In this document: positions 35,501 through 47,530 of the stretch, piece by piece | Layout of the letters: every line of letters begins with the position of its first letter | Numbering within the stretch: position 1 is the stretch's first letter | Assembly: GCA_026545765.1 (NCBI GenBank) | Contig: JAIFAC010000017.1 | Location: 336,001 to 400,000, forward strand | DNA length: 64,000 nt | Reading direction: 5' to 3' | Source of the DNA: Plantago major | Taxonomy: Eukaryota; Streptophyta; Magnoliopsida; Lamiales; Plantaginaceae | The notes under the pieces: model-generated | Databases searched by the model: none | Seen by the model: the letters and a program-made list of their open reading frames with translations, nothing else | Told to the model about the DNA's origin: nothing | Made by a program: the position numbers and the translations under genes

Positions 35501-36500
35501 AAATCAAACATCAAGTAAACTTCAACATGATTTCTAACAATTGAAGCATTCTATCAGCTATCACGTATACTTCACACCAAGTGCAACAGCAGCTTGATAC
35601 TCCAGTTGTGAAGCCAGAATATATAGATTACAGTGAGCAATAATAACATACAAATATTGATAAATACTCAATGTCACAGCAGTTAGATCATAATTCATGA
35701 GCTTAACAGTTATCCAAGTAAACTTCAAACTTGTAAGGTAGCTTTGCCATTTTCAGCAAGGCAGTGAACCTTACACTAAGAAACAGACAACAAATTAAGC
35801 ATCGGCTGTGTAATATGTATGTTCCATTGAGCAACATCAAACATCGGACCTGCAAGCAGTAACAGCAAACAAAGCTGGGCGGTAAATCATTATGTAGGAC
35901 AGCGTATATGCCATAAAAAGTAGTTTGAACTTGGACAAGTAACTGACAAACACGAACAAGTTCACAACTAGGCAAAGGAAGTTTCTAAACGTCCCATTTC
36001 TGGTCCATTCAGGGGGCGGGGGGGTTAAAACTCAGTTCTCAACCGTTTTCCCTTATTCCGAAATTAACAAAAGATGGTCAATCATGTTTCTCATAAACAG
36101 CAATTGATCCACTGTATGACTGTCAATTCACTGGGGAAATAAACCCAGCCAATTCAGAAACACATGAGCTCACATGCTCGCTTCAAACTGGCACACGAGC
36201 TGGCTGAGATTCTCCATTTACACCATTTTTGACGATATTCAAATACAGTGAACCAATTCTCATTTTGGCGAAACACAGACCTACAGATGAAAAACCAGAA
36301 CCATTATGTATGAAGTTGAACAGAGAGAAGGGCCTGAGGTGGGGGGGGGGGGGGGGCAAAGATAAAGGACTGAATTTTGATTATGCAAGCAAGCAAAACT
36401 CATTAAAAACAGCCAAAAACCATACCCAAGATTTCTAATATTCGAAACCCTTATTTGACATTAACCTCTTTAGTATAGTCAGTGAGCAAAATCATGGAGA
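32549..36500. other. Intergenic DNA, no gene recognised
   Basis: AT-rich, with no domain-bearing frame. At about 34655-34815 a small fold-back lies with GAGAGTCCTGAGAGTCCTG at one side and ACTCTCAGGACTTTCCGAAC at the other, around a TAAATTGTCTA-rich centre. It resembles a miniature of the element at 41029-43229. A run of 16 G lies at 36341-36356, 145 bp downstream of the PRT1 stop. Confidence 0.5.
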
Positions 36501-39500
36501 TCATAAAAGCCTTTCATGGGGCTGCGGGTTATCACTCTGATTTTCCTCTCTCTCAGATGAAGGAAGAGGAACGACTTCTTCATTATCAAACGCTTCATTG
36601 ATTTCATGAAATGCTAAAAGGTCCAGGTTTCCATTTCTCAGAGCATCTCTCTCAGATGAAGGAAGAGGAACATCATCATTATCAAACGCTTCATTGATTT
36701 CACTAGCTAAAAGGTCCAGGTTTCCATTGCTCAGAGCAACAGCAATTGCAGATACGCTATGATATCGCTCCCTTAGAACTTCAAGCGGATCTGGTGATGG
36801 CTGAGGAGGGCCAGAGATTACTTCAAATTCATGGTCCGAGGTGTGATGTTGATTAAACCGGCCAGGAAATGTAGACGGGCTTGTGTAGCAATCTTTACAG
36901 AGGTCATAGCCCATTCTCACCACACAATTTTTGCATTTGTATCTTTCACCAATTATTGGATACATCTGCATGTTATAACTCGAATAATAAGATAAAAGAT
37001 ACAAGATTCCAACTAGGGTAACTAATTGGAAATTTCTCCAATCGTAAAAAATAGAGCAGCGGCAGTAAAAATTAGAATGGCTACAGAAACTGCCAGAGTG
37101 TGAGTCATGAACAATGTGTCACAGTAAATATACTTGTATTACGAATACCCTATCTCGGAATAAACTACTAGTAGTCGTAAAATATCATCATCCCAAAGTG
37201 GAAAAGCTTTAAAAACAATTGATTACGATTGACCGGTCATAGTCAAAGTGGAAAGCTTTAAAAAAACGGAGCAAGTATAATAAGAATAAACTGCACATTT
37301 CATATTCCATGTATATTCAGTTTCCTGTCTCAAGGATTCTTTGAGATTCTCAATGACATAATATTCTAGCAAATATAAACAAATAAAAATAATGGAATAC
37401 AGTTATAAAAAATGATTTATAAAAATAATTTAAGCTTTTATTTTCCCTAATTGTAACAATATTATGAACTCGTGTATTATAGTTCGTCCACAAATACACA
37501 TCTTTGTTAACCGTTAACTATGTCCGAATTTATGTTCTTGATTTTCATCGATTAACACATTTATTTCTATGAATTTATCTTTTCTGGGTAGACGTTACTA
37601 TTAGTTTGATTAAATTATATGCATTATGTATGTATGCATATATTTTAAGTTTTAAACGAAAAGGTCTACATTGAACTCTAATTTGGAATAAACTCTTTAT
37701 TTTCTTGCTGCCCAATTACATAACTGTAGGAAATTTTACTGCAATAATATATGGAACAACAGGTATTGCAATGTAAGAGATTATATACCCACGAACTTTA
37801 GTTAAACCATCGCCGATTGTAGCATGTGAAGGAACCTGAATTCGGTCATAAAATTTCATAACTGGGCAGTTTGGACAAGATCATTCTTATGCAATTAGGG
37901 CGGATTCTCTAATTGTTAAAGAAACTTGAGGAGTTTTCTGGAATGCATGCTTTGCAGACTGTCAATGCCATATCATTGCTATTTGCAGGAGAAGGAGCTC
38001 CAAAATAGTACACCAAAGGTTACATTGCTTAGTAAAAATGCCCAGTTTGTGTGGCTTGAGTTACAAGCGGATATAATTGTAGATTCATCCTTTCTTCAGA
38101 CAGGTTCGCTTTCCTTCTAACTTAGATAATTAGCCCAGTTTCAAATTACTATCTCCATCATTATTTCTTTTAGAATTGGATGGAGAGGCCTAACTTGGAA
38201 GCCCACCTAGTATGGTGTTGGGGCATGTAATACACCACAAATACATACATTTCGTGTCCACTAACAGACAATTCTTGTTGAAATCCCCGCTGAGATTGAA
38301 GAAGGCAGATGCTATATGGCACACACATTCCCCTATTATTCTCCAATTATTTTTCTTTTTTTTAGGAGCATTTATCAAAAGCGGAAACCACAAAAGCCAG
38401 TACTTATTCCAAAAACTAAGGGACAGGTCAAGAAGAGAATATAAGAAGGTAAATAGAACCTCCAGTGAGTCATGCATGTACCATGCAATAAACAAGAATC
38501 GACCTTAAAAAACTCATTAGTTCTAATAAATGAATGCATGATAGTGCAGGTGAGTTTGGGTAAGACTTATCAAAGGACCATGGGGGCCAGCTCCAGGCTC
38601 AGTAACAACACAAACATAAGAGAAACACATAACGTCAAATCTATAAGCTCATGAGAAGAGTTACTACTTAATACCCTATAATCTGGGCTGATAAAGTTCC
38701 CATGCTTAGTAAAATAAATATTATAAAACCATAATAAAATCATACCCCACAAGAGTCACAGCCAACTCCATGTTGTACAGCCCAGAATGGCAAATTATGT
38801 TTTCCTGACGATCCTTGTTTACCAGAACTTGATGAGCCTGAAAACCAGACATTGCACTTAGATATGACCAAATCACATAGAATCAACAAAACATCAAAGA
38901 GTTTTAGCAAAAAACAAATATAGAAAGAAAAATGATTCCAGGTCGATAAGCTAGGACATTTTACAATTTTCCGAGCAGAATAATTCAGAAGTAATAGAAC
39001 TCAAGCAACATTACTCCACGTCCAGATATTCCCAATTTGACAAGCTTCTTTTTCATGGATTAGCAAACTCACCCTAGTATGTGAACAAAATCTAAAGAGA
39101 GCATGCAACCAGTTGCAATTTGGTCCAGAATAAGTAAATTCAGTCTAAATAGGTTCTCACGCTAAAATCTAAACGTACTGTAAGTAGAAATACATACTCG
39201 TTCCTGGAGTCTCCCTCGGCGTCTCCTTTTGTTTCGTTAGTGAATCGATGCTTCTCTGCTTATATTCTGTAGAAAATTGTTCCTCCAGAAATCGATCAAA
39301 CTCCAAGCATACTTTTGGGAAATCCCCCGGGTGTGGGTATTCACAAACTTTACAGATCAGCATCTCATTTTCACAGGAAACGATGCAGCCAGCACAAAAT
39401 ACTGTAATATGATCGGGACAAAGAGGATGGGAGGAACCCTTATCATTCCCAAGTCGATAAATGATATCATAACTCACAAGTCAAACACGATACAAGAATC

Positions 39501-40341
39501 TTACCATGGCCACAGTTAAGCACTACAGGCCGGAAGAGTATGTGATTACATGATCCACACAATACATCACCAACGGAAACCGTATTGCAAGTTCCATTGG
39601 CATCTATCATGTTAGGATCAGTATCGTTGGAATTGCTAGCTGCAATATTTTCTCCTGGTGCTTGAGAATTCGAAGAACCTAACTTCTGATGATTTAAAAT
39701 AAACGCAGCAGCATCAAGTTGGGGCGAAAAGCAGCCCCCTTCCTGTTCTTCTCCTATTACATTCAACAGACAGATGATTGAAGTTTATACTGTAATCATC
39801 CACATACCAATCAAACAGCCAGAGTCAAGAAAAACACAAACCTAAAGTCTCCTTTTCCCTTTTCGCAAAAGCATTCGGATACATCTTCTGAAGCAGAAAG
39901 TGAAGTGTCTGGCATACATATGGGAAGTGATGGTACCGATTCCGACATATAGGACAACTAGACATGTCAATGATATTCATCGATTTATGAACACACCAAA
40001 AACAAGAAACATGGCCACAGCCTACAACCACACAAATGTAAGGGATAAATTAGACGGAAATTCACACGGTGTAATTAAAAAAGTTTCAACCTTTCTGGAT
40101 TAGAAACGTTACCTAAAACAACAGGTTTGTAGAGAAGATCTCTGCAAAGAAAACCCAAATCAAAACATGCTTAATTGAAGAGGAAGATGGATGTAAAGGA
40201 AAAATGGGAAAGAAATAGGTTTACCAACCGGCAAACACAGCAGATGAATGATTCGGAGATTTTCTCTAATGATTCATCATCATCAGAATCATTCTCCATC
40301 ATCATACGCTTGAATTCTTCGGGACAATCCATCTTTTCCAT
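36501..40341 (-). CDS. PRT1: PRT1-type E3 ubiquitin ligase (two RING fingers and a ZZ finger)
   Basis: PROTEOLYSIS1 recognises proteins with aromatic N-terminal residues and ubiquitinates them in the N-degron pathway. Seven exons are inferred: 40229-40341, 40113-40141 (29 bp), 39842-40021, 39505-39753, 39198-39401, 38746-38837 and 36501-36965, giving 443 residues. All junctions are GT...AG and keep frame. First RING, about 34-77: CCVCRDLLYKPVVLGCGHVS, CFWCVHKSMN, CPIC. Then a KREKETLGEEQEGGCFSPQ linker. Second RING, about 178-215: LCGSC, FRPVVLNCGHV, CAGC, CKVC. ZZ finger, about 285-335: GCDSCG, RYKCKNC, YDLCKDCY, HH. This order is specific to PRT1. The C-terminus is longer than in Arabidopsis (410 residues) and contains a 33-residue in-frame duplication. 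Intron 6 is 1.78 kb. A second ATG lies three codons downstream of the one chosen. Confidence 0.94.
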
Positions 40342-41028
40342 AACCCCCTTAGAAAGAATTTTGGGAAAACCTTGAGAGGAGAATTGATAGTTTGCAATTG
40401 CTATGCGGTTGTTCGGAGATGGGCTAACAGTTCAAGATCAAATTCCTTTTTTTTTTTTTCCTTACTGCCTCTAATATTAACACGAAATTATACTACCATG
40501 GTGTTTTTCGGACTGTTTGACAAAAACATTTAATTGACCGAATTTGAAGTGACGTATAATTCAATTGGGTTGTAAAAATTTGTACTTTTGGTATAAAAAT
40601 TATAGGTGTTTATAGATTAAAATTTTTAATTGAGATATTTTTTATGACGATCCATTTTACTTCTGTAAATTTAGTTGAACTAAAATTATATTTATAAAAG
40701 TAAGTATATAAGGGTATACTTTATTTAAATAAAAAATATAAATAACATGGAGACCTAATCATTTACATTAAAGTTGGAGCCTAAAATAATTAAATAAGAA
40801 ACTTTGTTTCTGTTGGGTAAGAATTGCTAAGACAACATTATCTTGGGCCTTGGTGCAATTTACCTTGCAAAAGTTGCAATTGTCTCCTCAAATCCCAAAA
40901 CACACTGCTGATCTTTGATCTCTACCATTTTTTCTTTCTTACTCTTTCTCTAATCGCATTTCACCACTTTCTATTCCACTTACACCTTTGCCATTTCACC
41001 TTTACAAAGTCTTATAAAAGTTCTAGAA
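40342..41028. other. PRT1 upstream region
   Basis: AT-rich, with a T run at about 40448-40460. It should contain the PRT1 leader and promoter (minus strand), but no core element stands out clearly enough to mark. Confidence 0.35.
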
Positions 41029-41271
41029 CATTTGGAGAGTTCAGAAAGACACTTTAGTTTTCTATATAAATTGTCTAATTTTTTACTTTTGCCTGTTTTA
41101 CATTTTCGCGGGTCTAATACCGGGTTTGGTGTTTGAAATCCGGTTCGGGTCGTAACGGGTCTAATATAAAAGGGTCTTTTCACTCTCTTTTCCTCATTTA
41201 TTCATGTTTCTTCTTCACGTTCCTTTACAACGCCTCTTTTTCTCCTTCTTCACGTCTTTTTCTTCCAGATT

Positions 41272-41561
41272 TTTCTCTCCAATCGATCGATCTTGAGCGG
41301 TTTCGCTCTTCCAGGTTATTCTCTGCAATCAATTGGCCTCGAGCTTCAGCGACTCTTCTCTGATCGACCGATCAAGCTTCTGCAGAGCAATTGGAAAAGG
41401 AAGATCAAAACCCTAATTTCTCTCCAATCGATCGATCTCGAGCGGTTTCGCTCTTCCAGGTTATTCTCTGCAATCAATTGGCCTCGAGCTTCAGCGACTC
41501 TTCTCTGATCGACCGATCAAGCTTCTGCAGAGCAATTGGAAAAGGAAGATCAAAACCCTAA
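41272..41561 (+). repeat. 145-bp tandem duplication of leader-like sequence
   Basis: Two units, 41272-41416 and 41417-41561, are nearly identical; one difference seen is CTTGAGCGG against CTCGAGCGG. The unit is CT-rich with AATCGATCGATCT and ends in CAAAACCCTAA, typical of plant 5' UTRs. The near identity means the duplication is recent. Confidence 0.9.
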
Positions 41562-41929
41562 TTTCTCTCTAGTTTGTACCGGATTTAGTGAAATTAACTC
41601 CAGAAAGTTGTAGATCGTTCGAGTATTTCAATGTTTCGCGGTGTTTGTTAATGTCAGATCGATATTTTTGGGCGAAATACAGGAGAAACTTGAGGAAATT
41701 CTTATCGAAATTGATTCATCATCGTTTCAGTAAGTAATCTCTCAGAAATCTCTTCGATTTCATCTTGATTTTTTCCATTGATTTAGATTTACTACTTGTT
41801 GTTTAGGATCTATATGTTTCACAAGCCCAGTGAGTACTAGTACATGTTTTGATGAACTAATTTACTAGAATTAACTACAGAAGTACGCAACATATCATTC
41901 ACCACATGTTGCTTTCACTCAATGGTTAC

Positions 41930-42660
41930 TTTACTATAAATTGTCTAGATTTATAATTTTTTTATAAATAGTCTATATTTTAGTAGAAATTGTCTATGTT
42001 TTTCGTTGTTGCTGGTTTAGTTTTTATAATAAATTGTCTATGTTTTACTATAAATTGTCTAGTTTTTTGTATAAATGGTCTATGTTTTAGTAGAAATTGT
42101 ATATGTTGTTCGTTGTTGCTGGTTTAGTTTTATGTATAAGTTGTCTATGTTTTATTATAAATTGTCTATTTTTTTTTTTGTATAAATGGATGTTTTTATG
42201 TTATATGTTGTTGGTTCAGCTTGAATATGGTTTAGTTTTTTTTTTATAAATGGCCTATGTTTTACCTTAAATTATATATGTTGTTATGCGTTACTGGTTT
42301 AGTAATTGTCTATGTTTTAGTATAAATTATCTAGTTTTCTAGTATAAATGTCCTATGTTTTAGTAGAAATTAACTAGTTTTTTTTTATTATAAATGTCCT
42401 ATGTTCTAGTTTTAGTAAAAATTGTCTAGTTTTTTTTGTACAGATGTCATATGTCTTAGTAGAAATTGTCTATATTGTTCTTTGTTGTTGGTTTATTGTG
42501 AAAAGATAGATGTGTTATATATTGTCTAGTTTTTTTGTATAAATGGCCTATGTTTAGCATAAATTGTCTATGTTATTATGTGTTGATGTTTTAGTTTGAA
42601 TTGTTTAGTTTTTTTGTATAAATGGTCTATGTTTGTGTATAAATTGTCTATGTTTTTTTG
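41930..42660 (+). repeat. Degenerate tandem repeat based on AAATTGTCTATGTTTTAGTA
   Basis: The phrase AAATTGTCTATG/AGTTTTT recurs about twenty times at irregular spacing, mixed with GTTGTTCGTTGTTGCTGGTT-type blocks. It fills the centre of the TIR element at 41029-43229. Isolated copies occur near its ends and in the small relative at about 34700. Confidence 0.75.
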
Positions 42661-43262
42661 ATATTTTTGTTGTGTGTATAAGGTTTTCGTAAAAAGGGTG
42701 GTCGAACAAAGAAATTGATTGGTCACAAAAATTGAGACGTTGTGGAAAAAGGGGTCGACGAACAAGTCAAGAGTGTGAAGAAAGCTATTTTGAAGATGTA
42801 TTAAATGTTTTTGAAAAGACATAGTATGTATTTTTATAGGTTGTAAATTTTAATTTTTGTTATTATTTTGCGTATTGAAATTTATTTGTTGACGAATGAA
42901 ATTGAAGTTCATGTTTATTTTTCTAAATATTGTGTTTTGATTGGATAAATAAGTTGTTACTAATGTTTGCATACTAAACATAGATAATTTCACGATAAAC
43001 ATAGACAATTTAATGATAAACTAGAAAATTTGATGTAAAAATTAACATATTTGGATTTGGATGAACATTGATGAGTTGAATAAGTTTTTTTCAAACAAAA
43101 TCCGCGGGTCGACCCGCGAAAAAATCAAAGTATTTAGTTTTTAGGGTAAATTGTCTATGTTTATCTTTTAAAGGGGACTTTCGGAACTCTCCAATATGTT
43201 TATCTTTTAAAGAGGACTCTCCAATATCTAGAAAACAAAATTGTTTTCTATCCCAATTAAAA

Positions 43263-43513
43263 AACAAAGTCTCATGAGAGACGGTCTTTAAATAACTTAT
43301 CTAGAGACGGCTTATGTTATCAATAAAATCATGCATGTTATTAATCAAAACGTCTATGTTGCTAACGAAATAAGTCTTGTTATAATATGAAAAAAAATAT
43401 ATATCTATGTTGAAAACATAGGTGTTTTGATTAATACATCGATGATTTTCTTGACAATATAGGTTTGTATCTAGATAAATTATCTAGAGATCATCTCTCA
43501 GGATACTTATTCG
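43263..43513. mobile_element. GAGACGGTCT-type MITE
   Basis: It starts with GTCTCATGAGAGACGGTCT and ends with ATCATCTCTCAGGATACTT-like complement; GTTTTGATTAATACAT and ATTAATCAAAAC pair inside. The same terminal vocabulary is seen at 3949-4161 and 45417-45922, so it is a member of that family, diverged. Confidence 0.5.
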
Positions 43514-44204
43514 TGTTAGAATTTTATATTACTAAGATGTGATGTGATGATTGATTTCAAAGTAGTTCATATGATACTTTACTAGTGTTAAACTTGCTCG
43601 ATTTTAGCGAGTTTTACATGGCTTTTGGTGAATATTTTGGTTTTTTTTTTTGAAGTGTATATATAAATCCTTTGAAAAGTCAAATAACTTTCAAGTAGAT
43701 TATTGAGATTAACAAACAACTCATAATCTGTTATATACTCTCGCTTGCTCTCTCTCTAGTCTTTTAGACTCAACTGTATTCAAAGTGAATTCGTTAAATT
43801 CAGTGTTTATAGTGTTTTTACACTATCTTAAATTGGTTTTTATCTTGGTTGATGTAGACGGTCTAAGATCTATAATAAAAAATTCGGTTAGTTTAGGGGG
43901 CACAAGGGACCTGCAAAACAAAAATAAAAGCACGTTAGAACGTAATATCCAAATGGAACGTGGTACGCTAGTGTGGTGCCTATCGAGTGGATTCCGATGC
44001 TCAACCAAAACGTCTTGAATATGGCAATATAAGGAAAAAAATAAAGAAGATATGCGGGAGTACTCAGATACTGGGGCTCTAGAGTAGAGTCTTTGTATGG
44101 TCACATGGGAGGTCTCTCGATCTTGATTGCGTAAAGCTTTCAGATGTCGATGAGCTTTGCAGTCACCTAGGAAGGACAAGAGTTGTATCACTTAATAGAC
44201 TCTA

Positions 44205-44945
44205 GTATTTATTTATTTTCGCAAATAGTTGAAATATATTGAAGCCCAAAGGAAAGTACAAATTTCAAGGGGCATACCCCATGAAAATATACAAAGATTC
44301 ACACCCAATCCAAACATAAACTCAGCACCAAACAACCAAAACTCGGCACTTGGATTCGTAATTAATCTCCTAGGCTAAGCTTACTCAACGTTACAATCCA
44401 ACTGAATCAAAAACAAGCTAAACTCACTAGGGAGATATAAAAGACACCGTCTAAGTATCAACCATTATAGCAAAGTGCAGGAAAAGCCTCTGCCACCCTG
44501 GGGAACTTGCGAACAAATTCCAAACTTACTCCAGGAAACCTGTGATCAAGCTGCAACAGACCCAAATAGTCAATTTTGCTATCCCTAACATGTTAGCTGT
44601 TTTGTGCCTCTTTCCAGGCTTAAAAAAAACCCCACTCAATCATCATCGCAAACCCAAACAATCAGCATAGCAGGTCACCAACAATCCCACGGCAGAAACC
44701 TGAAAACAACCACACTCCACATACCAAACAATCAAAAGTTCAAGACACTAAAATTCTATTCAATCTATACTCTATAGTTCTAACAAATCTATTAAACGGT
44801 TGTTTACACTTAACATGAAGAAGTAAAGAGAACTCAGTACTTACCTCTTTAAAAACCTGATCAAAGTTAACTTGTTTCTGATCAAAGCACATCCTATTTC
44901 TAGCTCGCCAAATATGATCTAGAACGCAACCAAAGAGGTGCGGAG
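44205..44945 (-). mobile_element. LINE 3'-end fragment
   Basis: Near 44850-44935 the minus strand encodes LDHIWRARNRMCFDQKQVNF, matching the RNase H-proximal part of plant non-LTR polymerases. The following sequence ends in TTTCCTTTGGGCTTCAATAT and AATAAATAAATA, which is the usual style of plant LINE 3' UTRs. No reverse transcriptase is present, so it is a truncated copy. Confidence 0.6.
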
Positions 44946-45416
44946 CAAGGATTTAAAAGTAGGGGTGACGGAGTATTATAACACGGGTACAATATGTAAT
45001 TTAGTTAGGCTGAGTTAGGACGGGCCATATCGGGTCGGATCAATATTTTTTACACCAAATTCATCATACATATTTAAATATGAATATCCAAGAAAAATGA
45101 AAGGAATGAAAGAACCACACCATGATAAGGCAAACAAAAAATGAATAAACGACCCACTTATGTGAAAATCGTACTATACGTCTCTTCATCTTCTCAAAAT
45201 CGCTAGTGATTGAATCAATGTCAAAGCCCTCGACAATTCCTTTTTCAATATGCATTATCAAATTGTTATACAAGAAGTCATCCTCCATCGAACTCCACGG
45301 TCTTATCTATGCAATTTTCATTACTGGAAATGCACGCTTAGAACTTGTTCCAAAAGTACAAAAACTATCCGTATAACCCTCTTAAATTAGTTAATTAGTA
45401 AAATATATCTTTAATC

Positions 45417-45922
45417 ATAAAGTCTTGCAAGAGACGTGTATTAGTGAGAGACGGATTGATGTTCTTAAGTATATGTATAATGTTTTATGAGTACGTCTGC
45501 ATTTTATATCATTTTTTTATGTATATGTATATTACCGATGTTTTTTAGTAAAACCTCTAATGTTTCTGGATATCCTGTAATGTTTGTCTGTCTCTTTTCG
45601 TCTCTCTATAAAACCGTCTCTCAGGAGACTTACGTTAAATTTATCAAATATTATAATTTTCTCAACTTATTTAATTATGAGTAAGTCTCCTGAGAGACGA
45701 TTTTTCGGAGAGACCAAAAGAGACGGACAAACATAACAGTTATAATTAAAAACATTAGAGGTTTTAAAAAGAACATCGGTGATATATATACACATAAAAT
45801 TAATATAAAATGTCCACTCATAAAATATTATTGATATTGTTTAAAACATTATACATATACTTAAGATAATCGACCCGTCTCTCAAGTCTATCACTATTAC
45901 ACGTCATTTCCAAGACTTTGTG
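45417..45922. repeat. Large inverted repeat (hairpin) of MITE-like sequence
   Basis: Arms at 45417-45632 and 45681-45922 are inverted copies around a 48-bp spacer. Pairs include TTAAGTATATGTATAATGTT with its complement, AAAACCTCTAATGTTT with its complement, and CTCTCAGGAGACTTAC with GTAAGTCTCCTGAGAG at the loop side. The right arm has a 20-30-bp extra stretch. It looks like two GAGACGGTCT-family elements in opposite orientation. Confidence 0.85.
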
Positions 45923-46249
45923 TTTAATTATAAAAGCCGACTAATCTAAATGTACTAACTAAAAAATTTAGGGGTGGCGGGACATATAATTTTCTAAAAT
46001 ATGTCTATAGTAATAATGAAAATGAAAAATCGCCACCCTCTCTCCGTCTCTGCAACCAAATAGACTAGTATTTTGTTATAGTAAAAGATGTCAGATAATC
46101 GTTTTGGAATCTTTGTCTTCTTCTTTATAGAATAGCTTATTGCAATATTATTAGCAACCGCTTAAGCCTAAGCTCTAGGATTCTATGCAAGTTGTGGATA
46201 TCTATGAGGAAGTGGATTTACCGCCTCTCAAGTCTCCGTTGGTACTTTA

Positions 46250-46492
46250 CCCCCTCCGTCCCGCAGAACTTATACATTTGTCATTTTTAGCTGTCCCACA
46301 TAACTTCATACATTACTAAAAAAGAAAGCTACCCCACATCCAACAAATAATAAACAATCTCAACTTTACACTCAAATTACACAATTTGCCATTAAAAGTA
46401 CACTTTTTCCCACTTCTTCTATATTCTATCATTACTTTAGCATAAAACTGCGCGCTAACCCTAATGTATGAAGTTCTCCGGGACGGAAGAAG
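46250..46492. mobile_element. Stowaway MITE
   Basis: The ends CCCCCTCCGTCCCGCAGAAC and complement CTTCTTCCGTCCCGGAGAAC pair well over 25-30 bp. TA dinucleotides lie on both sides. 243 bp, non-coding. Confidence 0.82.
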
Positions 46493-46729
46493 TAGTTTTT
46501 AGGCTAAATGGGGTGAAACGGAAGCACCTTGGCTGCATTGACTTTCTTAATTTTTACATTGTTGTCTTGAGGCTTGGGCCAAGCCCAAAATCGCATAAGC
46601 CCAAAATCGCATTGGACTTGAAAAAGGCTTTGGAAGATTTGAATTGGCCAAGTCTATGTACTACTATTTCTCTCCCAAGGTGCTTGCATAGGTATATGGA
46701 TCTAACCTTATACTTTGGCCTCTCTAAAA

Positions 46730-47530
46730 AAACATCATATTTGATAATTTTTTACTCTAAATATGGTAGTGGATGTCAAATTACAATAACTTCATATTTG
46801 GTAGTTTTAGACTCCAGATGTGGAGTGGAGTCCAAAGTGACAATAACTTCATATTGGTACTTTTAGACTCAATATGTTGAAGTGGAGGCCAAAATCACAA
46901 TAACTAATTCATATTTGGTATTTTTAGATGTGAGAGTGGTTGCCAAAATCACAATTACTTATATTTGGTTAGACTCTAAATGTAGGAGTGCAATCCAAAA
47001 GTCAAAAGCAGTAGATTTTGGACTCCAAATGTGTAGGATTTGAGGCTAGAAACATATTAAACCTAATACTCCCTCCGTCCCGGATTCAACTTCCCAAAAT
47101 GTCTCAATTTCAATCACTCACTCCTTTAGCAAATATCTATTCTACTTTATTCACTATCTCTTACACTTTATTCAATTTATTTCCTCCTTTATTACCATCT
47201 ATCCTACTTTATTCACTTTTTTTTTTTAAACTTGTGTCCGGGTTCGAGGGTAATTGAAACCGAGACGGAGGGAGTGTACTTTGAACTCCAAAGGTGGGAT
47301 TCGAAATTTGAGTGGTACAAAGTCTCATATATGATACCTTGGACTACAAACCTCGGGGTATGGAGGCTAGAGTTGTACCAAAGCGCATTAGTTTCACGTT
47401 AGACTCCCAAGGCAGCTTTAGAGACTGTAGTTGTACCAAATCTCATATGTGGTCGTATTTTGGACTTCAAATGTGGGAGCATCCTCACATATGCCATTTA
47501 AACTCTTGAATGTGATTGTGGAGGCTAGAA
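46730..47530 (+). repeat. Degenerate tandem repeat of about 60-70 bp
   Basis: The theme TTCATATTTGGTA, TTTTAGACTCCAAATGTGG, GAGTGGAGGCCAAAATCAC recurs eight or more times with drift and gaps. A Stowaway MITE (47069-47274) is inserted in it; the repeat theme continues on both sides. Confidence 0.7.
47069..47274. mobile_element. Stowaway MITE
   Basis: The ends CTCCCTCCGTCCCGGATTCA and complement CTCCCTCCGTCTCGGTTTCA are close inverted repeats. TA precedes the left end and TG follows the right end. 206 bp, inserted in the tandem repeat. Confidence 0.85.

Larger units (their letters stand above)
41029..43229. mobile_element. Long non-autonomous TIR element with a captured leader-like segment
   Basis: The left end ATTTGGAGAGTTCAGAAAG and the right end (complement ATTGGAGAGTTCCGAAAG, then a second ATATTGGAGAG terminus) are inverted repeats. 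The flanks CTAGAACAT on the left and CTAGAAAAC on the right could be a worn 9-bp duplication, which would point to a MULE. Inside are a TATAAAAG motif at about 41166, then a 5' UTR-like CT-rich stretch with CAAAACCCTAATTTCTCTC (two tandem copies), a splice-donor-like CAGTAAGT near 41728, long AAATTGTCTATG repeats, and a short unrecognised codon-like patch near 42690-42800. Confidence 0.55.

Noticed and set aside
36341-36356. Long G run as a regulatory or quadruplex site for PRT1
   Set aside because: A simple homopolymer downstream of the stop; homopolymer length may also be a sequencing artefact.
43823-44191. 122-codon minus-strand gene
   Set aside because: No recognisable domain and no supporting structure; it borders a LINE 3' fragment.
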